Made by a program: the position numbers and the translations under genes. Shown here piece by piece: positions 1 to 10,323 of a stretch of 64,000 nucleotides of DNA; the stretch's first letter is position 1; each line of letters opens with the position of its first letter. Origin of the DNA: Syngnathus acus (lineage: Eukaryota; Chordata; Actinopteri; Syngnathiformes; Syngnathidae); contig NC_051103.1 in NCBI RefSeq assembly GCF_901709675.1, positions 8,479,501 through 8,543,500 on the forward strand, in the 5' to 3' direction. The notes below the pieces were generated by a model. That model saw only the letters and a program-made list of their open reading frames with translations. It ran no database searches and had not been told where the DNA came from.

Positions 1-1
1 C

Positions 2-1213
2 AGCTACAACATGACCAAGCGCCACCAGGAGGACGCCAGCTACAACATGACCGAGGGCCACATGGAGGACGCTGCCAGCTACAACATGACCAAGGGCAGC
101 CAGGAGGATGCTAGCTACATAACCAAGGGTCACCTGGATGACTCTGTCAGCTACAACATGACCAAGGGCCACCTGGATGATGCCTCCAGCTACAACATGA
201 CCGAGGGCCACCAGAATGATGCCTCCAGCTACAACATGACCAAGCGCCACCAGAATGATGCCTCCAGCTACAACATGACCGAGGGCCACATGGATGACTC
301 TGCCAGCTACAACATGACCAAGGGCCACCAGGAGGACGCCAGCTACAACATGACCGAGGGCCACATGGAGGACGCTGCCAGCTACAACATGACCAAGGGC
401 AGCCAAGAGGATGCTAGCTACATGACCAAGGGTCACCTGGATGACTCTGTCAGCTACAACATGACCGAGGGCCACATGGAAGACGCCGCCAGCTACAACA
501 TGACCGAGGGCCACCAGAATGATGCCTCCAGCTACAACATGACCAAGCGCCACCAGGAGGACGCCAGCTACAACATGACCAAGGGCCACCAGGAAGACTC
601 CTCCAGCTACAACATGACCGAGGACGCCAGCTACAACATAACCAAGGGCCACATGGAAGATGCCGCCAGCTACAACATGACCGAGGGCCACATGGAAGAT
701 GCCTCCAGCTACAACATGACCGAGGGCCACCAGGAAGACGCCAGCTACAGCATGACCGAGGGCCACCAGAAGGATGCCTCCAGCTACAACATGACCGAGG
801 GCCACCAGAATGATGCCTCCAGCTACAACATGACCGAGGGCCACCAGAATGATCCCTCCAGCTACAACATGACCAAGCGCCACCAGGAGGACGCCAGCTA
901 CAACATGACCGAGGGCCACCAGAATGATGCCTCCAGCTACAACATGACCGAGGGCCACATGGAAGATGCCGCCAGCTACAACATGACCGAGGGCCACGTG
1001 GAAGATGCCAGCTACACCATCACCGAGGGCCACCAGGAGGACGCCAGCTACAATATGACTGAGGGGCTCCAGAGCGACATGGCTCTTGACTACATGAACC
1101 ATGATGACATGGGCTACGAAAATGACTTGCGTTACATGAGCCATGATGACACAAGTGCCCTGAGCCTGGACTACATGAGCCACAGCCTCCAAGACATGAG
1201 TCGCGTTGTCTAG
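2..1213 (+). CDS. Gene A: repeat glycoprotein, last exon only (5' truncated by window edge)
   Basis: The window opens inside the large last exon of a member of the tandem repeat family described at 2919-11538. About 400 residues of 11-13 residue repeats are visible. The usual unit is Ser-Tyr-Asn-Met-Thr-(Lys/Glu)-Gly-His-(Gln/Met)-(Glu/Asn)-Asp-Ala, so most units carry an Asn-Met-Thr glycosylation sequon. A few units lack the Asn or have Ile for Met. The repeats decay after about base 1050 into Met/Asp/Tyr-rich sequence. The frame then stops at 1211-1213, ending Met-Ser-Arg-Val-Val rather than the (Thr/Ser)-Val-Asn-Val end of the other members. The +1 frame stays open to a stop at 1299-1301 and looks family-like (see findings). 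Promoter, signal peptide and short exons lie upstream of the window. Function is not known; a secreted glycopolyprotein is inferred from the relatives. Confidence 0.75.
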   Translation, partial: SYNMTKRHQEDASYNMTEGHMEDAASYNMTKGSQEDASYITKGHLDDSVSYNMTKGHLDDASSYNMTEGHQNDASSYNMTKRHQNDASSYNMTEGHMDDSASYNMTKGHQEDASYNMTEGHMEDAASYNMTKGSQEDASYMTKGHLDDSVSYNMTEGHMEDAASYNMTEGHQNDASSYNMTKRHQEDASYNMTKGHQEDSSSYNMTEDASYNITKGHMEDAASYNMTEGHMEDASSYNMTEGHQEDASYSMTEGHQKDASSYNMTEGHQNDASSYNMTEGHQNDPSSYNMTKRHQEDASYNMTEGHQNDASSYNMTEGHMEDAASYNMTEGHVEDASYTITEGHQEDASYNMTEGLQSDMALDYMNHDDMGYENDLRYMSHDDTSALSLDYMSHSLQDMSRVV

Positions 1214-1330
1214 AACGCAACAGAGCTTCAACATGAGCAAGAGCAGTAGTTACCAGAATGATCACATGTATGCGGGTGCCATGTTGAGTATGAATCTCTA
1301 AAGTTGGAACATGATGGAAGAGCTCTACAA

Positions 1331-1336
1331 AATAAA
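1331..1336 (+). terminator. Polyadenylation signal of gene A
   Basis: AATAAA about 120 bases after the stop of gene A, before a low-complexity A tract near 1500. Confidence 0.6.
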
Positions 1337-1638
1337 TACATGAAATCTATGACCTTGTCTTTTTTGGAATTTTGACTTTTAAACATGCACAGGTGTATTA
1401 CAAGGAATACTATGGAGCTCAAAGATGACATTGTGGATTGTACCTGAAAGGAGTAGAAAACCTTTTGACCAAAGATCAACAGCTGTGAATCTGAAGGGAA
1501 AAAAAAAAAAAAAAACCTGAATAGATTGGTCAGGATGCAGCAGTAAATAAGGCGTTCAGCTGAAATGGGTCATTAGCCTGTGCTATGTTTGAAATGAAGT
1601 TGAATGCTGAGTAGCATCTATGTGCTCAAAAAATGAAA

Positions 1639-1682
1639 AAGTTAACTCAAACAGAAGGGGGTCCTTCTGTTTGAGTTAACTT
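1639..1682. repeat. Perfect 20-bp inverted repeat with 4-base loop
   Basis: Arms 1639-1658 and 1663-1682 are exact reverse complements, with GGGT as the loop. It lies about 300 bases past the gene A poly(A) signal. No element ends or target duplication were recognised. Confidence 0.85.
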
Positions 1683-2230
1683 GAAGCAAATTAATTTCAA
1701 GTACAGCCAAAGGGTTCAACAAGAAACTTGTTGCATAATATCTACTGGCTAGTTTCACGTTATGGTTTCCATGTCCTTTGAAGTGGTCTTTTAGTGACCT
1801 GTCTGCAGGAGCATTCTCTACTTGCTAGATAGCAGAGCTGCTACCTCAGTAGAAGCATCCAAACTCCAATTTTCGGTGACAATTGAGGGCACCTTCCTGC
1901 AGCTCTTCATTTTCAATCTACTTTTACTTTGCATTGTGTTGCAACCTGGTCATCCAGGAAGTGGAAGGGGGGCCCTCCCATCTGTGCTCCCTTCTCAAGG
2001 TTTCTCATTTTGAGTTTGAGTTTTTCCTTGCCCTCCTGGGCGTTAAGAATAATTGTCAACTTTGCTCATGTGAAGCCCCTTGAGACTTGTCTGTGATTAA
2101 GGGCTATCTAAATAAACGTGACTTTTAGGGGTTTTTTTTCTTTCCATTGGATATTCGCTTCCCTACATACCAGAACCTCCTGAGTTCAGCCACTTGTCAA
2201 AGTGCATGATGTAATTCCATCCATCTATAC

Positions 2231-2446
2231 CAGGGGTCTCAAAGTCCAGTCCTCGGGGGGGGGGGGCCGCATTCCGACATGTTTTCCAAGTTTCGCTCGT
2301 TCAACACACCTGATTCAATGATCAGGCTCCTGCAGAACGTGAGGATGAACTGATCATTTGAATCAGGTGTGTTGAACCAGGGAAACTTGGAAAACATGTA
2401 GGATTGCGCCCCCCCCCCCCCCGAGGACTGGAGTTCCAGACCACTG
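2231..2446. mobile_element. hAT-type MITE with 8-bp target duplication
   Basis: A 216-base non-autonomous DNA transposon. It starts CAGGGGTCTC and ends with the complement of CAGTGGTCTG. Long imperfect terminal inverted repeats of roughly 90 bases contain G and C tracts. It is flanked by a perfect 8-bp duplication ATCTATAC at 2223-2230 and 2447-2454. An 8-bp duplication and CAG(G/T)GGT ends are hallmarks of the hAT superfamily. There is no coding capacity. Confidence 0.85.
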
Positions 2447-2636
2447 ATCTATACGAATGGAATTCTGCCCAAAACATTCGAATGCCAATGGAACTTTGAG
2501 CTAAAGTGTGCATTTCAACTAAAACATTTGCTCAAATCCAGAAGTATCTTAGTAAAGTAAGAATGTATTGGCTACTTTCCAGCACAATGCAAACTCCACA
2601 CCAGGAGCTTGCTCCATATCTTGCTGTGAGGTGGAT

Positions 2637-2720
2637 ATGCTAACCACAAGATGGTGCTGCCTCAATGATATTTCTTTTATGCTAACCACAAGATGGTGCT
2701 GCCTCAATGATATTTCTTTT
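2637..2720. repeat. Two identical 42-bp tandem copies
   Basis: Copies at 2637-2678 and 2679-2720, each starting ATGCTAACCACAAGATGG, upstream of the gene B promoter. No function is evident. Confidence 0.85.
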
Positions 2721-2833
2721 TTTTTTTATTATTTCAATTGCTGAATCCAAGATGCATACAACATCCAAAAGGGCTTCATTTGAATAATTGTCGACTGACA
2801 TTGCCATTTTTTTGATGTTAGTGCTAATTGGAG

Positions 2834-2878
2834 CCAATTAGCAACAAACAGGTGTGGTCATTCTTTCCTGCTATAAAA
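2834..2878 (+). promoter_or_regulatory. Core promoter of gene B
   Basis: CCAAT at 2834-2838 is followed by a TTAG homeobox-like core. An E-box CAGGTG lies at 2849-2854 and a TATAAAA box at 2872-2878, 41 bases before the start codon. The same order of elements recurs at genes C, D and E. Gene B lacks the second E-box that abuts TATA in the others. Confidence 0.7.
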
Positions 2879-2918
2879 GCTTGTAGTGTCTTCGTTGCTC
2901 CCAATTGACATTGAAGCA

Positions 2919-3763
2919 ATGGCTGCTGCTGCTTGGCTCGCGCTTGTTCTGCTGCATACCGTCTTGGTCGACAGAGGTAGCGTTTGAACTTTTTCAACCT
3001 AAGATTGTGTTGACGAACAATGATTTTGTTTCCGAAAGCTGAAATAACTTTGCGTTTGCAGGCTTTTGTGTTTCTGTTGGTGCTAAACAAGATGAGCTTC
3101 AAAAAGGTGAGAATATTGATGCTTCAAATGTTTCATTTGTCCAACTTTATATTGATCTGCCACAGTATCTCCCAACAATGATTCCATCAAGAAGGTTTTT
3201 CAACTTCTCCAGTCTTTGGAGAATGTGTTAAAGCAGAAGAGGAAAGGTAAGAATATTTAAATACTACACAACACTGCTTATTGTTTATAGATTTTAGGGA
3301 GATTTAGAGATAATTTCGCTTGTAAATGTGGATTTCTTTTTTCTTTCTTTCTATTTTTAAACATACCAAAGTGGAACCTGACCAAGCAAACCGCAACATG
3401 AGCAACACCATGCAGGAAGAAAACCTGGTCAACCAACAGCAAAGCTCAAACATGGCCAATGTCCACCAGAACACCCAAGAAGCGATGAACACCCAGCAGC
3501 TTGAGCACATGAGCCACGTTCAACACAAGGTGATTCCCCAGCAGCAGGTCTCTAACACGAGCAACACCCAGCAGCAGCAGGAGGACATCTACCAACAGCA
3601 GAGCTCCAACATGGGCAATGAGATTGTCATCCCACACCAGCCGATCTCCAACATGAGCAACGCCCAGCAGCAGGAAAATGGGATGGTGAGCAATGTCCAA
3701 CAGCAAAGCATTAGCAACCAGGAAGACAACCCAGTTGACGATGTCATGTCTGTAAATGTTTGA
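2919..3763 (+). CDS. Gene B: small secreted Gln/Asn-rich member of the repeat family
   Basis: Exons 2919-2976, 3062-3106, 3166-3246 and 3372-3763 join in phase 1 throughout to encode 191 residues. Exon 1 is a signal peptide (Met, four Ala, Trp, then a Leu-rich core). Exon 3 encodes an amphipathic helix (Val-Phe-Gln-Leu-Leu-Gln-Ser-Leu) that recurs in all relatives. The last exon is short and Gln/Asn-rich. It has irregular repeats around Asn-Met-Ser or Asn-Thr-Ser and Gln tracts instead of regular Asn-Met-Thr units. It ends Asp-Asp-Val-Met-Ser-Val-Asn-Val, close to the ends of C and D. The acceptor of exon 4 (AAAG) is unusual but follows a pyrimidine tract, and gene C uses the same AAAG form. 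I recognise no named family; this looks like a divergent or ancestral-type member. Confidence 0.8.
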
Positions 3764-3772
3764 TGGGTGCAG

Positions 3773-3778
3773 AATAAA
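3773..3778 (+). terminator. Polyadenylation signal of gene B
   Basis: AATAAA 10 bases after the stop codon. Confidence 0.8.
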
Positions 3779-3779
3779 A

Positions 3780-4655
3780 GCATGGAAGTAAGCTCATTTT
3801 TTGAAGTACTTCTGACATTTAACCTTCATGCATTTAAAAAAAAAAAAAAGTACACTAAAATACATGTCTGGGTTCAGGAAGTGTTTATTTTTTTAAAGAA
3901 ATGTTATCTGAGGGAAAGTTCTATCCATTTTTTTATTTTAGTTATCTGAAGGCAAAAGAGCAGTACCCAATTTTTTTGGGTGTGGTATGTCCCCCAGAGA
4001 TCCCTCTAGCACCACCAGTGTTCAAGACACGAGCTGAAATATGTACTTTAGCCACTTTGCTAGAACTGGAAAAGTGGGATGTTTTTCTCGGAGAAATAAA
4101 ACCATCTAAGTCTAAAGTGGGACAAGCACCTTAATTTGCCAATTCTAACCCTCCATGTCCACTTATTTTAGGTGTTAGTCAAAAGTGGTTCATTCCAATG
4201 AGCTTTGTAGGTAAGCCCCTTTAGTGGGCTAACCCCCATGCACCATCATTTTCAGATGATGCTCATCCATAATGGCTTGTTCAGGGAATTTGAATCTTTA
4301 AGTGTCCTTATCATATGTTGAACTTTGAGCCCTTTTAACCAGACAAGAAATGAAGCTGCTAATCCAAATTTGGTTGCACTAAAATCTTATTTGTAACTAT
4401 GGTGCTGAACATGGCTACCAACCAGTTTTTGGGGTTACCTTGTCAACTTGAGTCTTTGTGCAATTTGGTTTTGCAGTAGATCAGATGACATTTTAGAGTA
4501 TAGCATGGAAATAGCTTTTGAAAGGATATGTATGCACAATTGCAATTTGCGTTCACCAGGCGAGGTAAGTTTTACACTACATTCCAATTGTGAAGTCAGT
4601 TTAAGATAGGGTAGTCATGTAAAAAGCTACAGACAAGTTGTAAAATGTGAAGATC
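3780..4655. other. Intergenic between convergent genes B and C
   Basis: AT-rich, with an A tract near 3837. No open frame, repeat or RNA gene was recognised. Confidence 0.6.
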
Positions 4656-4661
4656 TTTAAT
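4656..4661 (-). terminator. Likely polyadenylation signal of gene C
   Basis: ATTAAA on the minus strand, about 30 bases past the stop of gene C. Confidence 0.5.
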
Positions 4662-4689
4662 GCTGCAGCAATAGAGACACAAGCACACT

Positions 4690-6737
4690 TTAAACATTAA
4701 CTGTCAAAACATCTGTCGAGTCATCATACAATTTGCCAGCCATGTCACCACTCTGGGGGGCCATGGTCGTGTTGGAGCTGGAGGGCTTGTTCTGAAGGCC
4801 CATGGTCATGTTGTAGCCAGAGTCATCCTCCTGTTGGCCCTCGGTCATGTTGTAGCTGGCGGCATCTTCCATGTGGCCCTTGGTCATGTTGTAGCTGGAG
4901 GCATCTTCCATGTGGCCCTTGGTCATGTTGTAGCCAGAGTCATCCTCCTGTTGGCCCTTGGTCATGTTGTAGCTGGAGGCATCATTCTGGTGGCCCTCGG
5001 TCATGTTGTAGCTGGAGGCATCATTCTGGTGGCCCTCGGTCATGTTGTAGCTGGTGGCATCTTCCATGTGGCCCTCGGTCATGTTGTAGCTGGCATCCTC
5101 CTGGTGGCGCTTGGTCATGTAGCTGGCATCCTCCTGGTGGCGCTTGGTCATGTAGCTGGCATCTTCCATGTGGCCCTCGGTCATGTTGTAGCTGGCGGCA
5201 TCTTCCATGTGGCCCTCGGTCATGTTGTAGCTGGCGGCATCTTCCATGTGGCCCTCGGTCATGTTGTAGCTGGCATCCTCCTGGTGGCGCTTGGTCATGT
5301 AGCTGGCATCCTCCTGGTGGCGCTTGGTCATGTAGCTGGCATCTTCCATGTGGCCCTCGGTCATGTTGTAGCTGGCGGCATCTTCCATGTGGCCCTCGGT
5401 CATGTTGTAGCTGGCGGCATCTTCCATGTGGCCCTCGGTCATGTTGTAGCTGGCATCCTCCTGGTGGCCCTCGGTCTTGTTGTAGCTGGCATCCTCCTGG
5501 TGGCCCTCGGTCTTGTTGTAGCTGGCATCCTCCTGGTGGCCCTCGGTCTTGTTGTAGCTGGCATCCTCCTGGTGGCCCTCGGTCACGTTGTAGCCGGCAG
5601 CATCCTCCATGTGGCCCTCGGTCACGTTGTAGCCGGCAGCATCTTCCATGTGGCCCTCGGTCACGTTGTAACCGGTGGCATCTTCCATGTGGCCCTCGGT
5701 CACGTTGTAACTGGTGGCATCTTCCATGTGGCCCTCGGTCACGTTGTAACTGGTGGCATCTTCCATGTGGCCCTCGGTCACGTTGTAACTGGTGGCATCT
5801 TCCATGTGGCCCTCGGTCACGTTGTAGCTGGCGTCTTCCATGTGGCCATTGGTCATGTTGTAGCTGGCGTCTTCCATGTGGCCATTGGTCATGTTGTAGC
5901 TGGCGTCCTCCTGGTGGCCCTTGGTCATGTTGTAGCTGGCGTCCTCCTGGTGGCCCTGGGTCATGTTGTAGCCGGCGTCCTCCTGGTGGCCCTTGGTCAT
6001 GTTGTACTCATCATTGCTCATGTAGTTGGAGATGTTCTGCAGGCCCTTACTCATGTGGCTCTGCTGGTAATGGCTGAAGGAGCCCTCTTTGGCATCAGTT
6101 TCCACTTTGGGGAAAAAAAAAAAAAAAAAAAAAAAAGATCTACATTAGTTGCCAATTACAAATAGTCAGCTGCAGACAGAACAATTGAATATCCTTTCAC
6201 TAGATGGCAAGGACCATAAAATTGTCATTTTAATTTGTTTATGGATAAAATTGGGACAAATTACGTAAGATGCACTTTTGATGCCATACGCAATATTTTT
6301 ACTTTCAACTCCAAGGTACGTACGTACATTGTGTTGCATTCGGTCTTTTGCCTGTGAGAATTTTAGTTGACACTCCAATTAGCTCACCTTCTTTAGTTTG
6401 TTGCTTCAGCATGGAATCCAAAGACTGGATAAGTTTCACAATCCTCTCCCGTGAAACATCATCAGCAAACACATCTACAGCAAAAAAAAGAAAGAAAGCA
6501 CAATCACAAACAATTCTAACAAGTCACCAATTCTATACTCATCTGGCACACCATTGCTCAGCACTTCATTGAAGCCGTCAACATCTTGCATAGCACCAAC
6601 TACGAAACAAAGATCTCATTTCAGCATGCAGGCACACAAACATTAGAGTGTCAACACAAGAGCAAGTCATGAGCATTACCTCCGTCCATCAAGAGTGCAT
6701 TCACCAGAATCAGCAGCGAGAGGCAAACAGCAGCCAT
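4690..6737 (-). CDS. Gene C: secreted repeat glycoprotein (inverted member)
   Basis: Minus-strand exons 6680-6737, 6552-6599, 6388-6474 and 4690-6104 (phase 1 each) encode 535 residues. The first 19 residues form a signal peptide. Exon 3 carries the family helix (Ile-Val-Lys-Leu-Ile-Gln-Ser-Leu-Asp-Ser). The last exon holds about 33 units of 11-13 residues, typically Tyr-Asn-Met-Thr-Glu-Gly-His-Met-Glu-Asp-Ala-Ala-Ser. Some have Asn-Val-Thr or Asn-Lys-Thr; both still fit the N-glycosylation sequon. Four units lack the Asn and so lose the sequon. The C-terminus is Val-Leu-Thr-Val-Asn-Val. Two blocks of 180 bases inside the array are identical. The complementary strand is also open across the array, but only because of repeat composition. 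Function is inferred: a heavily N-glycosylated secreted polyprotein. Confidence 0.85.
5101..5460 (-). repeat. Exact 180-bp higher-order duplication inside gene C
   Basis: Bases 5101-5280 and 5281-5460 are identical. Each spans five repeat units of the protein (three of Asn-Met-Thr type, two without Asn). The preceding 60 bases also match the downstream copy with a single T/C difference. Confidence 0.9.
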
Positions 6738-6777
6738 GACTTCCGTAACAGTTGCGAGATGGAGCAGCCGGATGAGC

Positions 6778-6815
6778 TTTTAAAGCAGGTGACAGGTGAC
6801 TATTGCTAATGGGCT
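6778..6815 (-). promoter_or_regulatory. Core promoter of gene C
   Basis: Reading the minus strand: a CCATTAGCA block (6815-6801 region), two E-boxes CACCTG at 6793-6798 and 6786-6791, then TTTAAAA at 6784-6778, 40 bases before the start codon. This is the same layout as genes D and E, with a weaker TATA box. Confidence 0.65.
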
Positions 6816-6895
6816 CTAACGAGCATTTGGAGGTTGACGTTCTGATTTCTTTTTTGTTTTCTTTTTTTTAATATTCGAAGCTCATGCAAATCAGC

Positions 6896-6937
6896 CCAAT
6901 TAGCACCAGGTGTGGTCACTTGTCAGCTGCTATAAAA
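6896..6937 (+). promoter_or_regulatory. Core promoter of gene D
   Basis: CCAAT 6896-6900, then E-boxes CAGGTG 6907-6912, CACTTG 6917-6922 and CAGCTG 6924-6929, then TATAAAA 6931-6937. The start codon is at 6979. The last E-box is one base from the TATA box, as in genes C and E. Confidence 0.7.
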
Positions 6938-6978
6938 GCTCAGGTTGCATGTTCTTTGGCATCTGTGCTCCTGACACG

Positions 6979-8962
6979 ATGGCTCCTCTCTGGTTCCTGG
7001 GTCTGCTGCTGCATGCTGGTTTTATGGGCAGAGGTAGGTTAAGAAATGTCTTGTTTGTCACCCAAAGTGTTTAACCCAATTTGTGTGGCACTGTCTGCAG
7101 GTCTTTGTTCGCTACCTGGAGCTACACAAAGTGATTCAAATGCTTCTGATTTAGGTATGTTGGCTGTCATTCATTTTATTTGTTGCTAATGCTAACCTTT
7201 GTGTTCTTTTAAAAGATGATGCTTCACCAGTGTTAAAGGAACTTCTTGACTCTTTAGATGCCATTCGGCGGCAATATGAACAAGGTGAGGAAAATCTGCT
7301 AACATTTGCTTTCAACTCTTTAGCTGAATGTTGGATGGAAAAAGGAGCCAAATTAACTCCCTTTGAGAGAATGGCCAAAAAGTAAAGGCCTCTTTTCTGT
7401 TTGTTGGTAGATATAATAAAAATATTCCCTCTTAGATTAAGTTGCTGGTTTGCTTCACATGCAGTCAGTCAAACGTCACTATACTGGCCTGGTGAAATCA
7501 AGTGGATTGTTTACTTATAGCTGACAAATTGTTTCTATATCACTTGAACCATTGCAGTCATTCAAGCCGCTGTTCTCTGTAGATTTACCAAGTATAGAAA
7601 TAGTTGGAAAACTCTAATCTAGCTCGTTTTCAGTGGCATGCCATAAAAAGTGCTCTGTGTGTAGGACATCTGGCAGCAAAAGTTGCGCTAGATGACCAGC
7701 CCAGCTTCAACATGACCAAGGGCCACCAGGAGGACGACAGCTACAACATGACCAAGGGCCACATGGAAGACGCCGCCAGCTACAACATGACCAAGGGCCA
7801 CATGGAAGACGCCGCCAGCTACAACATGACCGAGGGCCACATGGAAGACGCCGCCAGCTACAACATGACCAAAGGCCACCAGGAGGACGCCAGCGACATG
7901 ACCGAGGGACGCATGGAAGATGCCGCCAGCTACAACATGACCAAGGGCCACATGGAAGACGCCGCCAGCTACAACATGACCAAAGGCCACCAGGAGGACG
8001 CCAGCGACATGACCGAGGGCCACCAGAATGATGCCTCCAGCTACAACATGACCGAGGGCCACCAGAAGGATGCCTCCAGCTACAACGTGACCGAGGGCCA
8101 CATGGAAGATGCCGTCAGCTACAACGTGACCGAGGGCCACATGGAAGATGCCAGCTACAACGTGACCAAGGGCCACATGGAGGATGCCAGCTACAACATG
8201 ACCAAGGGCCACCAGGAGGATGCCAGCTACAACATGACCAAGGGCCACCAGGAGGATGCCAGCTACAACATGACCAAGGGCCACCAGGAGGATGCCAGCT
8301 ACAACATGACCAAGGGCCACCACGAGGATGCCAGCTACAACATGACCAAGGGCCACCAGGAGGATGCCAGCTACAACATGACCAAGGGCCACCAGGAGGA
8401 TGCCAGCTACAACATGACCAAGGGCCACCAGGAGGATGCCAGCTACAACGTGACCAATGGCCACATGGAAGATGCCGCCAGCTACAACGTGACCAATGGC
8501 CACATGGAAGATGCCGCCAGCTACAACGTGACCGAGGGCCACATGGAAGATGCCGCCAGCTACAACGTGACCGAGGGCCACATGGAAGATGCCGCCAGTT
8601 ACGTGACCGAGGGCCACATGGAAGATGCCGCCAGTTACAACGTGACCGAGGGCCACATGGAAGATGCCGCCAGTTACAACGTGACCGAGGGCCACCAGGA
8701 GGACGCCAGTTACAACGTGACCGAGGGCCACCAGGAGGACGCCAGCTACAACATGACCGAGGACGCCAGCTACAACATGACCAAGGGCCGCCAGGAGGAT
8801 GTCACCACCTCCAACATGACCATGGGCCCTCAAAACATCACATCCAGCTATGCAAGGAGCCTCAATCACCAAAGTGATGCTAATCATGAGAGCAGTGACC
8901 TGAGTTTTTTGTCAGCCTACCAGAATGAAGAAATGGATGATGTTGTGACTGTGAATGTATGA
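6979..8962 (+). CDS. Gene D: secreted repeat glycoprotein
   Basis: Exons 6979-7033, 7101-7154, 7216-7284 and 7683-8962 (all phase 1) encode 485 residues. A signal peptide (Met-Ala-Pro-Leu-Trp-Phe-Leu-Gly-Leu-Leu-Leu) is followed by a short linker with one Cys. Next comes the family helix (Val-Leu-Lys-Glu-Leu-Leu-Asp-Ser-Leu-Asp). The last exon carries over 30 repeats of mostly 12-13 residues with an Asn-Met-Thr or Asn-Val-Thr sequon in most. It includes a run of seven near-identical 36-base units around 8195-8450. The end is Asp-Asp-Val-Val-Thr-Val-Asn-Val. The last-exon start at 7683 is set by the phase and by the Val-x-x-Asp pattern shared with B, C and E. It is predicted to be secreted and heavily N-glycosylated; the biological role is inferred only. 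Confidence 0.85.
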
Positions 8963-8988
8963 TTTAGTGTCATCTTGGTTTCAGCATA

Positions 8989-8994
8989 AATAAA
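8989..8994 (+). terminator. Polyadenylation signal of gene D
   Basis: AATAAA 26 bases after the stop codon. Confidence 0.8.
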
Positions 8995-10215
8995 GCCATG
9001 GTAATGTTCCACGTAATGCTTGTCTGATTTCTATCTTGATTAAAATAAAAAAACAATTTAGTGTGAAATTAAACTACTTATACAGAAAGGAAGAGTTTAG
9101 CGATCTGAGTTCTTTCTCAAATTTTTATTTAAATACTAAGAAAGTAAGCCCATGACTGCACAGCCTTCCTAGCTTTTTAAATGCAAAGATTCTGGGCCAG
9201 TCAAAGGCTCCTGAGAAGTAAACTTAACAGGACACCGGTATACTACTGAATATTGTGAAGCACAGGAGCCACTGTGCAGTGTCATGGAATTCAAAATTGA
9301 AGTTTTAAAGCTAAAAGCAGTCAAAGCAGTAGCCTGGGCTTCAACACCAACAATGGCTGATCATTTCTCTAAACACCATATTGATAGTTCAGCGAAAAGG
9401 AGCTACAACCATTGACTGCATATGAATGAAGGTACTTAAGATACAGATGGCATCATTAAAAATTCCACCGAGGTCAAGTCAATCTGTTCAAGGAATGAGT
9501 CTGCTGGGTGTCCATGCTGAGTTGCAGTGTGTTGCTAATGATTGACAGTGTTCACAACCCTGTCAATACAAAATGTTGAAATACGCCATGCCGTCCTCTT
9601 GAGTGACTCTCAGTTGAATGAGCTAAAAGTACTCCCCTGATCTGTTTATGGTCTATGCCATAGACTCTATGGAGACCAAGTCAGGGACGGTTCCATATGA
9701 TGCTCAAGGATTTTGCTATTTGTATGTTGCACCCCACCTAGGTTCAATCTCTTGCATTGCAGAGAATCTTGTCCATTTGTTTTAAAGACTGGGTAGACGT
9801 TACAAAGATCCGATCGACTGGATTGATATGGCAAATCATTTATTTCGATGCAAAATTGGCCATCGGTTGTAATGTCATTTGCAGATTGAGCAATGATGCT
9901 ATTGATCAGATCAGCAAAATGTAACATTATAGCAAACGTATTCATTCCAGGGATGTTCTGTGCTGCCATCGTTGGGGGTTCCTCAGCATATACGGTTGGA
10001 TTTTTTCCCCCTCAATTTGTATTTTTTTAGGATAATTAATCATTAATTTAATACATTTCTTGGAGGGGGGTTAAATTTGAGATCCTAACTATGAGGCAGA
10101 TGTGCTCACCACCATACATCTATGCTTCCTTAACCACAACTTTCTTCCTATGTTTTTATCAAATGCAGAATACATTTTATTATTAATTTTTTTTAAATGT
10201 AGATATTTTGTCATG
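8995..10215. other. Intergenic between genes D and E
   Basis: About 1.2 kb of AT-rich sequence. I see no exon of the family, no repeat with clear ends and no RNA gene. Confidence 0.6.
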
Positions 10216-10279
10216 CAGCTGGTGCTAATTGGAGCCAATTAGCATCAATTAGCATCATCACTTGTCACCTGCTATAAGA
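10216..10279 (+). promoter_or_regulatory. Core promoter of gene E
   Basis: E-box CAGCTG 10216-10221, CCAAT 10235-10239 with a duplicated AATTAGCATC motif, E-boxes CACTTG 10259-10264 and CACCTG 10266-10271, then TATAAGA 10273-10279. The start codon is at 10324. Confidence 0.65.
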
Positions 10280-10323
10280 GCTCATGTGGTTAGTTCTCTT
10301 CATTCACAACTGTAACGGAAGCA

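Noticed and set aside
4834-6165. 443-codon plus-strand frame (Gly-His-Val-Val-Ala-Gly repeats) opposite gene C
   Set aside because: Antisense of the coding repeat. It has no signal peptide or splice structure, and gene C is supported by a conserved four-exon layout.
7604-7682. Extension of the gene D last exon upstream to the Met at 7604
   Set aside because: It lacks a signal peptide, and the acceptor at 7681-7682 restores the family phase and Val-x-x-Asp motif.
7688-8887. 399-codon minus-strand frame opposite gene D
   Set aside because: The same antisense artefact of the repeat codons.
9667-9969. 100-codon minus-strand open frame between genes D and E
   Set aside because: No signal peptide, family motif, promoter or splice support; consistent with chance.
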